This document shows positions 17,597-24,557 of a stretch of DNA of 33,829 nucleotides, piece by piece. Location of the stretch: positions 1 through 33,829 of the forward strand of contig JAQGIE010000055.1 in NCBI GenBank assembly GCA_028291365.1, given 5' to 3'. The position numbers were made by a program, and so were the translations under genes. Source of the DNA: Rhodospirillales bacterium (GTDB lineage Bacteria; Pseudomonadota; Alphaproteobacteria; BOG-932; Roseiterribacteraceae). Every line of letters begins with the position of its first letter. Position 1 is the first letter of the stretch. The notes under the pieces were generated by a model that saw only the letters and a program-made list of their open reading frames with translations, made no database searches and was not told where the DNA came from.

Positions 17597-19051
17597 ATGG
17601 CTGAATTGATCCGCGGCACGACCGGCGACTGGGAAATGGTGATCGGGCTCGAGGTGCACGCGCAGGTGACCTCGAAGTCGAAACTGTTTTCCGGTGCGCC
17701 GACTGATTTCGGTGCCGAGCCGAACACCCAGGTGTCGCTCGTCGACGCTGCCATGCCGGGCATGCTGCCGGTGCTGAACGGCTTCGTCGTCGAACAGGCG
17801 GTCAAGACCGGCCTCGGTCTCAACGCGCAGGTCAACAAGCGCTCGGTGTTCGAGCGCAAGAACTACTTCTATCCCGATCTGCCGCAGGGCTATCAGATCT
17901 CGCAGTTCCAGCACCCGATCGTGGGCAAGGGCGAGGTCGAAATCGATCTGCCCGACGGCACCACCAAGTCGATCGGCGTCACGCGCCTGCATCTCGAACA
18001 GGATGCGGGCAAGTCGCTGCACGACCAGGATCCGCGCAAGACCTTCGTCGATTTGAATCGCTCGGGCGTGGCGCTGATGGAAATCGTCAGCGAACCCGAC
18101 ATGCGCTCGGCCGACGAAGCCGCCGCCTATGTGCGCAAGCTGCGCGCGATCCTGCGCTATCTCGGCACCTGCGACGGCAACATGGACGAAGGCTCCATGC
18201 GCTGTGACGTCAATCTCTCGATGCGCAAGCCGGGTGCGCCGCTGGGCACGCGCTGCGAGATCAAGAACGTCAATTCGATCCGCTTCGTCATGGCGGCGAT
18301 CGAATACGAGGCGCGCCGCCAGGTCGAAATTCTCGAAGACGGCGGCAAGATCGATCAGGAAACCCGCCTCTGGGACACGCGCCAGGGCATCACGCGTTCG
18401 ATGCGCTCGAAAGAAGAAGCGCACGACTATCGCTACTTCCCCGATCCCGATCTGCTGCCGCTGGTGCTCGAAGACGGGCTGATCGAACGCATGCAGGCGA
18501 CGCTGCCCGAACTGCCCGACGCCAAGAAGCATCGCTTCATGGGCGAGTGGGGCCTGTCGGCCTATGATTCGGGCGTGCTCGTCGCCGAGCAGGAACGCGC
18601 CGCCTTCTACGAAGAAGTCGCCAAGGGTCGCGATCCCAAACTGGCCGCGAATTGGACCATCACAGAACTGCTCGGCGCGCTCAATCGCGAGGGCAAGGAC
18701 CTCGCCGACTCGCCGGTCAGCGCGTCGAAGCTGGGCGGGTTGATCGACCTGATCCAGGACAACACGATCTCGGGGCGGATCGCCAAGGAAGTGTTCGCCG
18801 AGATGGTCGAGAGCGGCAAAGACGCCGCCTCGATCGTCGAAGCAAAGGGCCTGCGTCAGGTCGTCGATACCGGCGCGATCGACAAGCTGGTCGACGAGGT
18901 GATGGCGGCGAACCCCGACAAAGTTGCCGAGTATCGAAGCGGCAAGGACAAGCTGTTCGGCTTCTTCGTCGGCCAGGCGATGAAAGCATCGGGCGGCAAG
19001 GCCAATCCGGCGCTGCTCAACGAGACGCTGAAGAAGAAGCTGGCCCCCTGA
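17597..19051 (+). CDS. gatB: Asp-tRNA(Asn)/Glu-tRNA(Gln) amidotransferase subunit B
   Basis: This is the kinase/transamidase subunit that activates the misacylated tRNA and transfers ammonia. The 484-aa protein opens with [13 protein letters not shown], then has [47 protein letters not shown] and [14 protein letters not shown], all family signatures. The C-terminal tail domain (YqeY-like) ends in [18 protein letters not shown]. The final 29 codons are present a second time, exactly, at 19150-19236, where the copy ends KKKLA and a TAA stop. The annotated gene therefore probably has a slightly altered end created by a duplication or insertion. The protein length is normal, so function should be intact. 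Confidence 0.97.
   Translation: MAELIRGTTGDWEMVIGLEVHAQVTSKSKLFSGAPTDFGAEPNTQVSLVDAAMPGMLPVLNGFVVEQAVKTGLGLNAQVNKRSVFERKNYFYPDLPQGYQISQFQHPIVGKGEVEIDLPDGTTKSIGVTRLHLEQDAGKSLHDQDPRKTFVDLNRSGVALMEIVSEPDMRSADEAAAYVRKLRAILRYLGTCDGNMDEGSMRCDVNLSMRKPGAPLGTRCEIKNVNSIRFVMAAIEYEARRQVEILEDGGKIDQETRLWDTRQGITRSMRSKEEAHDYRYFPDPDLLPLVLEDGLIERMQATLPELPDAKKHRFMGEWGLSAYDSGVLVAEQERAAFYEEVAKGRDPKLAANWTITELLGALNREGKDLADSPVSASKLGGLIDLIQDNTISGRIAKEVFAEMVESGKDAASIVEAKGLRQVVDTGAIDKLVDEVMAANPDKVAEYRSGKDKLFGFFVGQAMKASGGKANPALLNETLKKKLAP
18958..19044 (+). repeat. 87-bp direct repeat, copy 1 (inside gatB)
   Basis: The last 87 bp of gatB coding for [13 protein letters not shown]...KKKLA are identical to 19150-19236. The start-to-start distance is 192 bp, a multiple of three, so both copies are in the same reading frame. 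No mismatch was found on reading the two copies side by side. Confidence 0.95.
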
Positions 19052-19061
19052 GTGTTTCGTC

Positions 19062-19143
19062 ATCCCCGCGAAAGCGGGGATCCAGGTGGTGCGAGTGTCT
19101 CGTTGTTCGGTGCCGAAGCTGGATCCCCGCTTTTCGCGGGGAT
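19062..19143. repeat. Pair of inverted REP-like palindromes between the gatB tail copies
   Basis: ATCCCCGC-GAAA-GCGGGGAT (19062-19081) and ATCCCCGC-TTTTC-GCGGGGAT (19123-19143) are perfect 8-bp-stem hairpins facing opposite ways about 40 bp apart. Together they make a BIME-like unit. Their flanks (TCATCCCCGCGAAAGCGGGG, then ATCCAG) match the dispersed palindromic sequence that gives RHPRESGDP-type spurious peptides in many proteobacterial genomes. Confidence 0.85.
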
Positions 19144-19149
19144 GGGTAC

Positions 19150-19236
19150 CGGCTTCTTCGTCGGCCAGGCGATGAAAGCATCGGGCGGCAAGGCCAATCC
19201 GGCGCTGCTCAACGAGACGCTGAAGAAGAAGCTGGC
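19150..19236 (+). pseudogene. Duplicated gatB 3' end, copy 2
   Basis: This is an exact second copy of the final 87 bp of gatB, followed by a TAA stop (KKKLA*). It probably shows the older end of the gene. It has no start codon or ribosome-binding site of its own; the in-frame open stretch from the gatB stop (19052-19240) reads through the REP-like unit and would give a 62-residue peptide, which I do not regard as a gene. Confidence 0.85.
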
Positions 19237-19241
19237 ATAAC

Positions 19242-19312
19242 TCCCCGCGAATGCGGGGATCCACTGGATCCCCGCCCCCGGCTCGGGGGCCGGGACAGGC
19301 TTCGCGGGGGAT
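19242..19312. repeat. Second, diverged REP-like pair after the gatB tail copy
   Basis: TCCCCGC-GAAT-GCGGGGA (19242-19259) is followed by a longer composite beginning ATCCCCGC at 19268 and ending GCGGGGGAT at 19312, with an internal CCCCGG/CCGGG-rich section. It has the same family sequence as the pair at 19062-19143 but is diverged. It lies between the convergent gatB and the 77-aa gene, where it could act as a bidirectional terminator. Confidence 0.75.
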
Positions 19313-19318
19313 TTGGCT

Positions 19319-19552
19319 TCAGCAGCTCGCCATCGTGCGCACTTTCGGCGGACGGCCGCGGCGGCGGATTTCCGGGACGAGCGCGGCAGCAGCGACTTGA
19401 CCCGGCGTGCCGCGCGAGGAGCGAAGCTCGGCCAGACAGCGCTGCAGGCCGACGAATTCCCGCGCATCTTCGCGGTCGGCGATCTCCAGCGAAGTCATCT
19501 TGTTCTCGACCAGATCGACCAGCAGACCCAGCGTACGTTCTGTTAGCGCCAT
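19319..19552 (-). CDS. Small conserved-looking protein with AT-hook-like tail
   Basis: This 77-aa protein is not recognised as a named family. It starts MALTERTLGLLVDLVENK, continues as an acidic amphipathic helix (SLEIADREDAREFVGLQRCL) and ends with a basic segment RRRGRPPKVR (63-72). The GRP core flanked by Arg and Lys resembles an AT-hook, the minor-groove binding motif. A strong ribosome-binding site (GGGGAGAA) lies just before ATG 19552; the longer in-frame start at 19732 lacks such support. It is divergent from the LysR gene and convergent with gatB. A small DNA-associated or regulatory protein is possible; function unknown. Confidence 0.65.
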   Translation of the reverse strand: MALTERTLGLLVDLVENKMTSLEIADREDAREFVGLQRCLAELRSSRGTPGQVAAAALVPEIRRRGRPPKVRTMASC

Positions 19553-19581
19553 CGGGCTTCTCCCCTGTCGTATGTTTTGCT

Positions 19582-19599
19582 GTCCGCCCGTGAGCGGAC
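19582..19599. repeat. Small inverted repeat upstream of the 77-aa gene
   Basis: GTCCGC and GCGGAC flank six bases, 30 bp before the ATG of the 77-aa gene. It could be a 5'-leader hairpin of that gene or a regulator site. The stem is only 6 bp, so this is weak. Confidence 0.3.
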
Positions 19600-19627
19600 C
19601 GTACGAGGCAGTTGTGCAGTCTCCGCC

Positions 19628-19696
19628 GTTAACGAAGGTTAAAACTACCTGGGAGTTTTGGAAACGGCAGAATGGCTTAATTTTTGGCCCGTTAAC
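19628..19696. promoter_or_regulatory. AT-rich divergent control region with inverted repeat, possible LysR operator
   Basis: This is the most AT-rich part of the area. It holds GTTAAC at 19628 and 19691, GTTAA at 19638 and a perfect inverted repeat AAAACT-N7-AGTTTT at 19641-19659. LysR-type regulators usually bind short interrupted dyads in the region divergent from their own gene, so this is a reasonable operator candidate. The assignment is inference; no clear -35/-10 was picked. Confidence 0.4.
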
Positions 19697-19746
19697 CAGT
19701 CTTCCCACCACAACTGCCGGGTGAGGGAGCAAGGGGATACTCGCTC

Positions 19747-20631
19747 TTGATCGATCGATTGGAGTTCCTGCTGGCGCTGGCGCGCGAGCGTCACTTCGGA
19801 CGCGCGGCTGAATCCTGTGGCATCACGCAGCCGACCTTTTCGGCGGGGATCAAGCAGCTCGAGAACCAGTTCGGCCTGCTGCTGGTCCAGCGCGGCTCGC
19901 GCTTCGGCGGCTTTACCCCCGAAGGCGAGCGCGTGCTGGAATGGGCCCGCCGCATCGTCGGCGACACCCGCGCCATGCGGCAGGACATCGACTCGCTGAA
20001 GCGCGGTCTGGTCGGCCAGCTGCGCATCGCGGTCGTTCCCAGCGCCCTGCCGATGGTGGCGCAACTCACGACGCCCTACCGGGCCCGTCATGCCAATGTG
20101 CGCTTCACCGTGCTGTCACGGACCTCGATCGAGATCCTGCAGATGCTCGACGACCTCGAGATCGATGCCGGCATCTCCTATCTCGACAACGAGCCGCTCG
20201 GCCGCGTCACCACGGTTCCGCTCTTCCGCGAGCAATATCGCCTGGTGACGTCGAAGAACGAACGCTACGGCGATCGCGCCGCGGTGACCTGGTCCGAGGT
20301 GGGCGAGCTGCCGCTCTGCCTGCTGACGCCCGACATGCAGAACCGGCGCATCATCGACCGCATGCTGCGGTCGGTCGGCGCCAACCCGGCGCCGACGCTC
20401 GAATCCAATTCGATGATCGTGCTGTTCGCGCATGTGCGCACCGGGCGGTGGTCGAGCATCATGTCGGCCAACATCGCCGAGACGCTGGGCCTGTCCGATG
20501 AGATTCGCCTGATTCCGATCGTCGACCCCGAGATTTCTCCCATGATCGGGCTGATCGTCCCGCCGCGCGAACCGAGCACGCCGCTGGTCACCGCCTTGCT
20601 CGCCGAGGCGAGGCGATTCGCGGCGGCTTGA
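19747..20631 (+). CDS. LysR family transcriptional regulator
   Basis: This 294-aa protein has an N-terminal winged helix-turn-helix (residues 1-60: FLLALARERHFGRAAESCGI, TQPTFSAGIKQLE) and a substrate-binding co-inducer domain (~90-290: LRIAVVPSALPMVAQLTTPY, LPLCLLTPDMQNRRIIDRML). The sequence, especially RHFGRAAESCGITQPTFSAG and LCLLTPDMQNRRIID, recalls the LysR proteins usually found beside NAD-dependent formate dehydrogenase (fds) operons. No such operon is next to it here. The start is TTG 19747; GAGGGAGCAAGGGG upstream is a purine-rich ribosome-binding region. The target may be itself, the 77-aa gene or genes elsewhere. Confidence 0.92.
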   Translation: MIDRLEFLLALARERHFGRAAESCGITQPTFSAGIKQLENQFGLLLVQRGSRFGGFTPEGERVLEWARRIVGDTRAMRQDIDSLKRGLVGQLRIAVVPSALPMVAQLTTPYRARHANVRFTVLSRTSIEILQMLDDLEIDAGISYLDNEPLGRVTTVPLFREQYRLVTSKNERYGDRAAVTWSEVGELPLCLLTPDMQNRRIIDRMLRSVGANPAPTLESNSMIVLFAHVRTGRWSSIMSANIAETLGLSDEIRLIPIVDPEISPMIGLIVPPREPSTPLVTALLAEARRFAAA

Positions 20632-20731
20632 TCGACGTCGCGCAGCGGCACGCTCGATCTGGCAAGGCGCCGGCCGCTTTGTTTTGTGCAGCACGCCTTG
20701 TAGCCTCCGCGGGACACGAGCGGAGAAGACG

Positions 20732-22438
20732 ATGCGTTTCCAAGTCATGCCCCTGGCGGCGCTGCTGTTGTTCGCGAGCGCCGTTGCGTCGGCCGAGGAA
20801 GGCGACGCGGCGCGAGGCGCGACGCTGTACAAGCAGCGCTGCGCGGTGTGCCACGGCGCCGATGGCGGCGGCGGGCAGGGACCGGCCTTGCAAGGCGTGG
20901 TCGGTCGCAAGGCGGGCGAGGCGCAATTCGGCTACACGCGCGCGCTGCGCCAATCGGGCCTGACCTGGGACGCGGCGACGCTCGACCGCTTTCTCGCCAG
21001 GCCGCCGGCCACCGTGCCGGGCACGACGATGGTGGTCGCGACCTCGAATCCGAAAGAACGCGCCGACATCATCGCGTTTCTCGCGACGCTGAAGCCAGCT
21101 GCCGTGGCCGCGCCGACTGCGCCGCGCGCAGCGACGAGCGCCGCGCCGGCACCGGCCGGCAGCGTGCTTGAGGGCCGTGCCGCGTTCGGCGATTACCGTG
21201 CCGATGCGCCCGGCGTTCGCCGCCACATTACGCTGGCCGCGCTGCCGGCGCCCAACGAGACGCCGTCAGCGCGCAATTCATCGCGCGTGGTCGATCCCGC
21301 ACCGGATGCGCTGCCCAACGTGCCGGCCGGATTCAAGGTCGAGAAATTCGCCGAGAACCTCGCGGCGCCGCGCATCGTGCGCGTCGCGCCCAATGGCGAC
21401 GTGTTCGCCGCCGAAACCGCGGCGGGTCGCATCAAGGTGATGCGCGCGGCGGCGGGCGCAGGCCGGGCGGAAAAGACCGAGGTGTTCGCTTCGGGACTCG
21501 ACGGCCCGTTCGGCATCGCCTTCTACCCCGCCAGCAATCCGCGCTTCGTCTATGTCGCCGAAGTGAATCGCGTCGTTCGCTTTGCTTACAAGGAAGGCGA
21601 CCTCAAAGCGTCGGCCAAGCCCGAAATGGTCGTGCCGCGTCTGGCGCCGACAGCCGGCGGCCACACGACTCGCGACCTCGTTTTCTCGAACGACGGCGCG
21701 CGCATGTTCGTGTCGGTCGGTTCGGAATCGAACGTGTCGCCGGGCGGCGCGGCCAAGCACGGCGACGAGCTGCGCGCCTGGGAGGCCTCGCATGCGGTGG
21801 GCGCCACGTGGGGTGACGAAGAAAATCGTGCCGACGTGCTGGTGTTCGATGCGGAAGGAAAGGGCGGAAAGATCTTCGCCACCGGCATCCGCAACTGCGT
21901 CGGACTCGCCGTGCATCCGAGCTCGGGTGACGTCTGGTGTTCGACCAACGAGCGCGACGGTCTCGGCGACGATCTCGTGCCCGATTATGTGACGCGCGTG
22001 AAACAAGGCGGCTTTTATGGCTGGCCGTGGCTGTATCTGGGCGCGCACGAAGATCCTCGCCATGCCGGCGCGAGACCGGACCTGAAGGACAAGGTCACCG
22101 TGCCCGACGTGCTGCTGCAGGCGCATTCGGCGTCGCTCGGCATGACCTTCTATGACGGGGCGAGTTTCCCGGCCGAGTATCGCGGCGACGGATTTGCCGC
22201 GCTGCACGGAAGTTGGAATCGCGCGCTGCGCACCGGATATAAAGTCGTGCGCATCCGGCTGCGCGACGGTGTGCCGACCGGGGAATACGAGGATTTTCTG
22301 ACCGGACTTGTTCTAAATGACCGCGACGTCTGGGCCCGTCCGGTCGGCGTCGCCGTTGCGAAGGACGGTTCACTCCTGGTCAGCGAAGACGGCAACGGCA
22401 CGATCTGGCGCGTGAGTTATCGCGGCGCGGCACGCTGA
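20732..22438 (+). CDS. Cytochrome c / sorbosone dehydrogenase-type beta-propeller fusion
   Basis: This 568-aa periplasmic protein has a signal peptide (1-21, VASA cleavage). Residues ~22-120 form a class I cytochrome c with CAVCH (C37, C40, H41) and distal Met in VPGTTM (M100). An Ala/Pro linker (~120-150) leads to a propeller domain of the glucose/sorbosone dehydrogenase type (about 190-568). Visible repeats there include ANGDVFAAETAAGRIKV, LVFSNDGARMFVSVGS, GIRNCVGLAVHPSSGDVW and HGSWNR. Such domains are PQQ-dependent or PQQ-like sugar or aldose dehydrogenases, so the heme may take electrons from the active site in the same chain. The substrate is unknown. ATG 20732 follows GGAG at a normal distance. 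It lies 100 bp after the LysR gene. Confidence 0.88.
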   Translation: MRFQVMPLAALLLFASAVASAEEGDAARGATLYKQRCAVCHGADGGGGQGPALQGVVGRKAGEAQFGYTRALRQSGLTWDAATLDRFLARPPATVPGTTMVVATSNPKERADIIAFLATLKPAAVAAPTAPRAATSAAPAPAGSVLEGRAAFGDYRADAPGVRRHITLAALPAPNETPSARNSSRVVDPAPDALPNVPAGFKVEKFAENLAAPRIVRVAPNGDVFAAETAAGRIKVMRAAAGAGRAEKTEVFASGLDGPFGIAFYPASNPRFVYVAEVNRVVRFAYKEGDLKASAKPEMVVPRLAPTAGGHTTRDLVFSNDGARMFVSVGSESNVSPGGAAKHGDELRAWEASHAVGATWGDEENRADVLVFDAEGKGGKIFATGIRNCVGLAVHPSSGDVWCSTNERDGLGDDLVPDYVTRVKQGGFYGWPWLYLGAHEDPRHAGARPDLKDKVTVPDVLLQAHSASLGMTFYDGASFPAEYRGDGFAALHGSWNRALRTGYKVVRIRLRDGVPTGEYEDFLTGLVLNDRDVWARPVGVAVAKDGSLLVSEDGNGTIWRVSYRGAAR

Positions 22439-22542
22439 AATCCCGGATTCCCAATCCGCGCAGTGAACCGCCCGGAGATTTTTTCAACCGCGGCGCGGGT
22501 CTGCGGTAGAAAAAGCAACTGGACGGTGCCTATGCTTGGCCC

Positions 22543-22938
22543 ATGGCACGCATCCTCATCGTTGACGACGACCGACACACATGCGAGCTGCTGCGGCACA
22601 TTCTGGAGACGGCCGCGCACGAGATCGTGACCGCCTATGATGGAACCGATGCCGCGCAACTCCTGCGCACGCGCACGTTCGATCTCGTGATGACCGACAT
22701 CTATATGCCCGACCGCGACGGGTTCGATGTCATGCGTGACGTGCGCAGCCAGCAACCCGACGTGCCGATCGTGATCTTCACCGGCCAGCGCGATCTGCAT
22801 TTCGATCCGCTCAAGATGGCGGAGCGGTTGGGCGCCACGCTCGTCATGCGCAAACCGATCGTACCGGCGACGGTGCTGTCGGCAGTCGAACTGGCGCTTC
22901 ACGGCCCCCGCCCGATCGCCGAGAACGGGATCGGCTGA
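22543..22938 (+). CDS. Stand-alone response regulator receiver protein
   Basis: This 131-aa CheY-like receiver has no output domain. All phosphorylation residues are present: D8-D9-D10 in LIVDDD, phosphoacceptor D52 in LVMTDIYMPDRDGF, T80 in VIFTGQ and K104 in VMRKPI. It probably passes phosphate or acts by protein binding with a histidine kinase encoded elsewhere, since no kinase gene is near. It starts 104 bp after the fusion dehydrogenase. The short C-terminal extension (HGPRPIAENGIG) looks disordered. Confidence 0.9.
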   Translation: MARILIVDDDRHTCELLRHILETAAHEIVTAYDGTDAAQLLRTRTFDLVMTDIYMPDRDGFDVMRDVRSQQPDVPIVIFTGQRDLHFDPLKMAERLGATLVMRKPIVPATVLSAVELALHGPRPIAENGIG

Positions 22939-23022
22939 TCAGCCTCCGTGGGCGATCTGTCGATCGCCGCGAAGCGCGCATGGCGGGCAGGGACAAGGTT
23001 GCCGGCATGCTGCCTCGCCGAC

Positions 23023-23041
23023 CTACCCGATCCTACTCTTC
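23023..23041 (+). promoter_or_regulatory. CTACCC / CTACTCTTC boxes before the permease operon
   Basis: CTACCC (23023-23028) and CTACTCTTC (23033-23041) start 10 bp apart, about 90 bp before the permease ATG. The same 9-mer and a CTACCCC box occur before the TonB receptor gene at 31061-31091, starts 22 bp apart. One shared activator, probably the LuxR/MalT-type regulator of this locus, is inferred. Confidence 0.45.
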
Positions 23042-23069
23042 TTAGCGCCGGGCCCACTCGCCGCTGACA

Positions 23070-23097
23070 TTGGCAATGCACGCGCCTCTTGTATCGA
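23070..23097 (+). promoter_or_regulatory. Promoter candidate for the permease operon
   Basis: TTGGCA (23070-23075) and TATCGA (23092-23097) are separated by 16 bp and lie downstream of the CTACCC/CTACTCTTC boxes. Both hexamers are imperfect, as expected for an activator-dependent promoter. The leader would be about 25 nt and includes AGGGGG just before the ATG. Otherwise 22939-23128 shows nothing coding. Confidence 0.35.
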
Positions 23098-23128
23098 TGA
23101 GGCCGAGGTTTGCCGTGCAGGGGGATGG

Positions 23129-24481
23129 ATGATGCGAACCGACGCAACTGGTCGGGAGGGCGACGATGCGCGCATCGTTGCGGACGCGCCGGGCGCGAGC
23201 CCGGCCCTTGCCGGCGGCGACGAGTTCACGCTCAGCGCCGTTCCTTCCGCTGCCACCACCGCCGCCTACAAGATCGGGATCCTGTTGCTGGCGGCGAACA
23301 TCTCGCTGCCGGCTTTGATCATGGGCGGTGAGCTGGGCATTGGCCTCGGCTTCCGCGCGACCGCAATGGCCTGTCTCTGGGGCGGCCTGATTTTGGCCGC
23401 GCTGGCGGGGCTCTGCGCCTATGCCGGCGCGCGCTCGCGGATGACGACCTATGTCCTGATCATCCGCGCATTCGGCCGCCGCGGCGGCGAATTCATCAAC
23501 CTGCTTCTCTCGCTTTCGGCGATCGGCTGGTTCGGTGTCGTCGTCATGCTGTTCGCGCACACGATCGTCCGAATGGTCCATGCTGCGACACCGATCGGCA
23601 GCGCATCGCTTTGGGCCGTCGCGGGAAGCGTGCTGATGGCGATCACGACCATCAAGGGATTCCGCGCCCTCAATCTGCTGTCGAACTTCATGCTGCCGCT
23701 CAAGACAGGACTCCTCATCTGGGCGCTGGCCGCGGCGATCGAAACCTATGGCATGGGCTTTTCGGGGCCGGTGACCGGCCCCGTCACGCTCGATAGCCGC
23801 ACCGCGATTTCGTTCGTGGTTGGCGGCTGGGTCGTGGGCGCGGTGGTCGCGCCCGACTTCGCGCGCTACGCGCGGTCACGGATCGGTGGTGCATTCGCAT
23901 GCGCCTTTGCGCTGGGCGTCGGCTATCCGCTCGTCCTGCTCGCCTCCTCGGTTCCGGCGATCCTCACCGGCGAGAAGGACATGCTGGCCACGATGGAGAC
24001 GCTCGGGATGGGGCTCTCCGCGCTCGCCATCGTGCTGCTGGCGTCCTGGACCAACGGCGCCTCGAATCTCTACAGCGGGTCGCTGATGCTCGCGACCGTG
24101 TTTCGGCGCCGCTCGCGCGCCACGCTGGTGTGGAGCGCGGGCGCGCTGGGGCTGTTGCTCGGCCTGCTCGGCGTCACCGACGTGATCATTCCGTATCTGG
24201 TCGTGCTGAGCGCCGTCGTGCCGCCGATCGCGGGCGTCTATCTGCCGCGCTTCTTCATCGACCAGCGCGCGGGCGCGGCGCAGCTGACCGAGCGGAACTG
24301 GCGGCCGGAAGCGCTCGTCGCCTTGGCCAGTGGCGTCGCCGCCGCGGCGATCGGTGATCAGAGCGGGTATGCGCTCACGGGCATCGTGGCAATCGACTCG
24401 CTGCTCGTCAGCGCCACCGTCTATGTCGGCTTCGAACTGTTGCGCGGCCGTCGCACGAAGCACAACGAAGCCCGACTGTAA
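23129..24481 (+). CDS. NCS1-type nucleobase/hydantoin:cation symporter (CodB-like)
   Basis: This 450-aa integral inner-membrane protein has about 12 hydrophobic segments after a ~40-residue hydrophilic N-terminus. The first segment IGILLLAANISLPALIMGGELG and the later GGWVVGAVVAPDFARYAR and LLASWTNGASNLYSGSL resemble cytosine permease CodB and other nucleobase:cation symporter-1 members, the family that also includes the hydantoin transporter Mhp1. These take up small N-heterocycles with Na+ or H+. The neighbouring hydantoinase-like genes suggest that the substrate is a related ring compound. Two ATGs in a row (23129, 23132) follow the AGGGGG ribosome-binding site; either may start translation. 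A 76-bp gap separates it from the HyuA-like gene. Confidence 0.88.
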   Translation: MMRTDATGREGDDARIVADAPGASPALAGGDEFTLSAVPSAATTAAYKIGILLLAANISLPALIMGGELGIGLGFRATAMACLWGGLILAALAGLCAYAGARSRMTTYVLIIRAFGRRGGEFINLLLSLSAIGWFGVVVMLFAHTIVRMVHAATPIGSASLWAVAGSVLMAITTIKGFRALNLLSNFMLPLKTGLLIWALAAAIETYGMGFSGPVTGPVTLDSRTAISFVVGGWVVGAVVAPDFARYARSRIGGAFACAFALGVGYPLVLLASSVPAILTGEKDMLATMETLGMGLSALAIVLLASWTNGASNLYSGSLMLATVFRRRSRATLVWSAGALGLLLGLLGVTDVIIPYLVVLSAVVPPIAGVYLPRFFIDQRAGAAQLTERNWRPEALVALASGVAAAAIGDQSGYALTGIVAIDSLLVSATVYVGFELLRGRRTKHNEARL

Positions 24482-24557
24482 CCAACGACATCTGGTTTGC
24501 GCCCGCGATGGGCATGACATCGCATTTCAACATGATCGTGGCCTTGGGAGACGGAGC

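Noticed and set aside
19052-19240. 62-codon frame after the gatB stop
   Set aside because: It starts by reading through a REP-like palindrome (RHPRESGDP-type peptide) into the duplicated gatB tail; no ribosome-binding site, so a by-product of the repeat.
17219-19264. 681-codon open frame opposite gatA/gatB
   Set aside because: Antisense of conserved gatA/gatB; its apparent internal repeat only reflects the gatB tail duplication.
19062-19312. Repeated palindromes as a CRISPR array
   Set aside because: Units are inverted, irregularly spaced and flanked by gatB sequence; no regular spacers and no cas genes.
22444-22458. CGGATT-CCC-AATCCG dyad after the cytochrome/propeller gene as a terminator
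   Set aside because: Only six base pairs and no T-run directly after it; T6 occurs further on but not adjacent to the stem.
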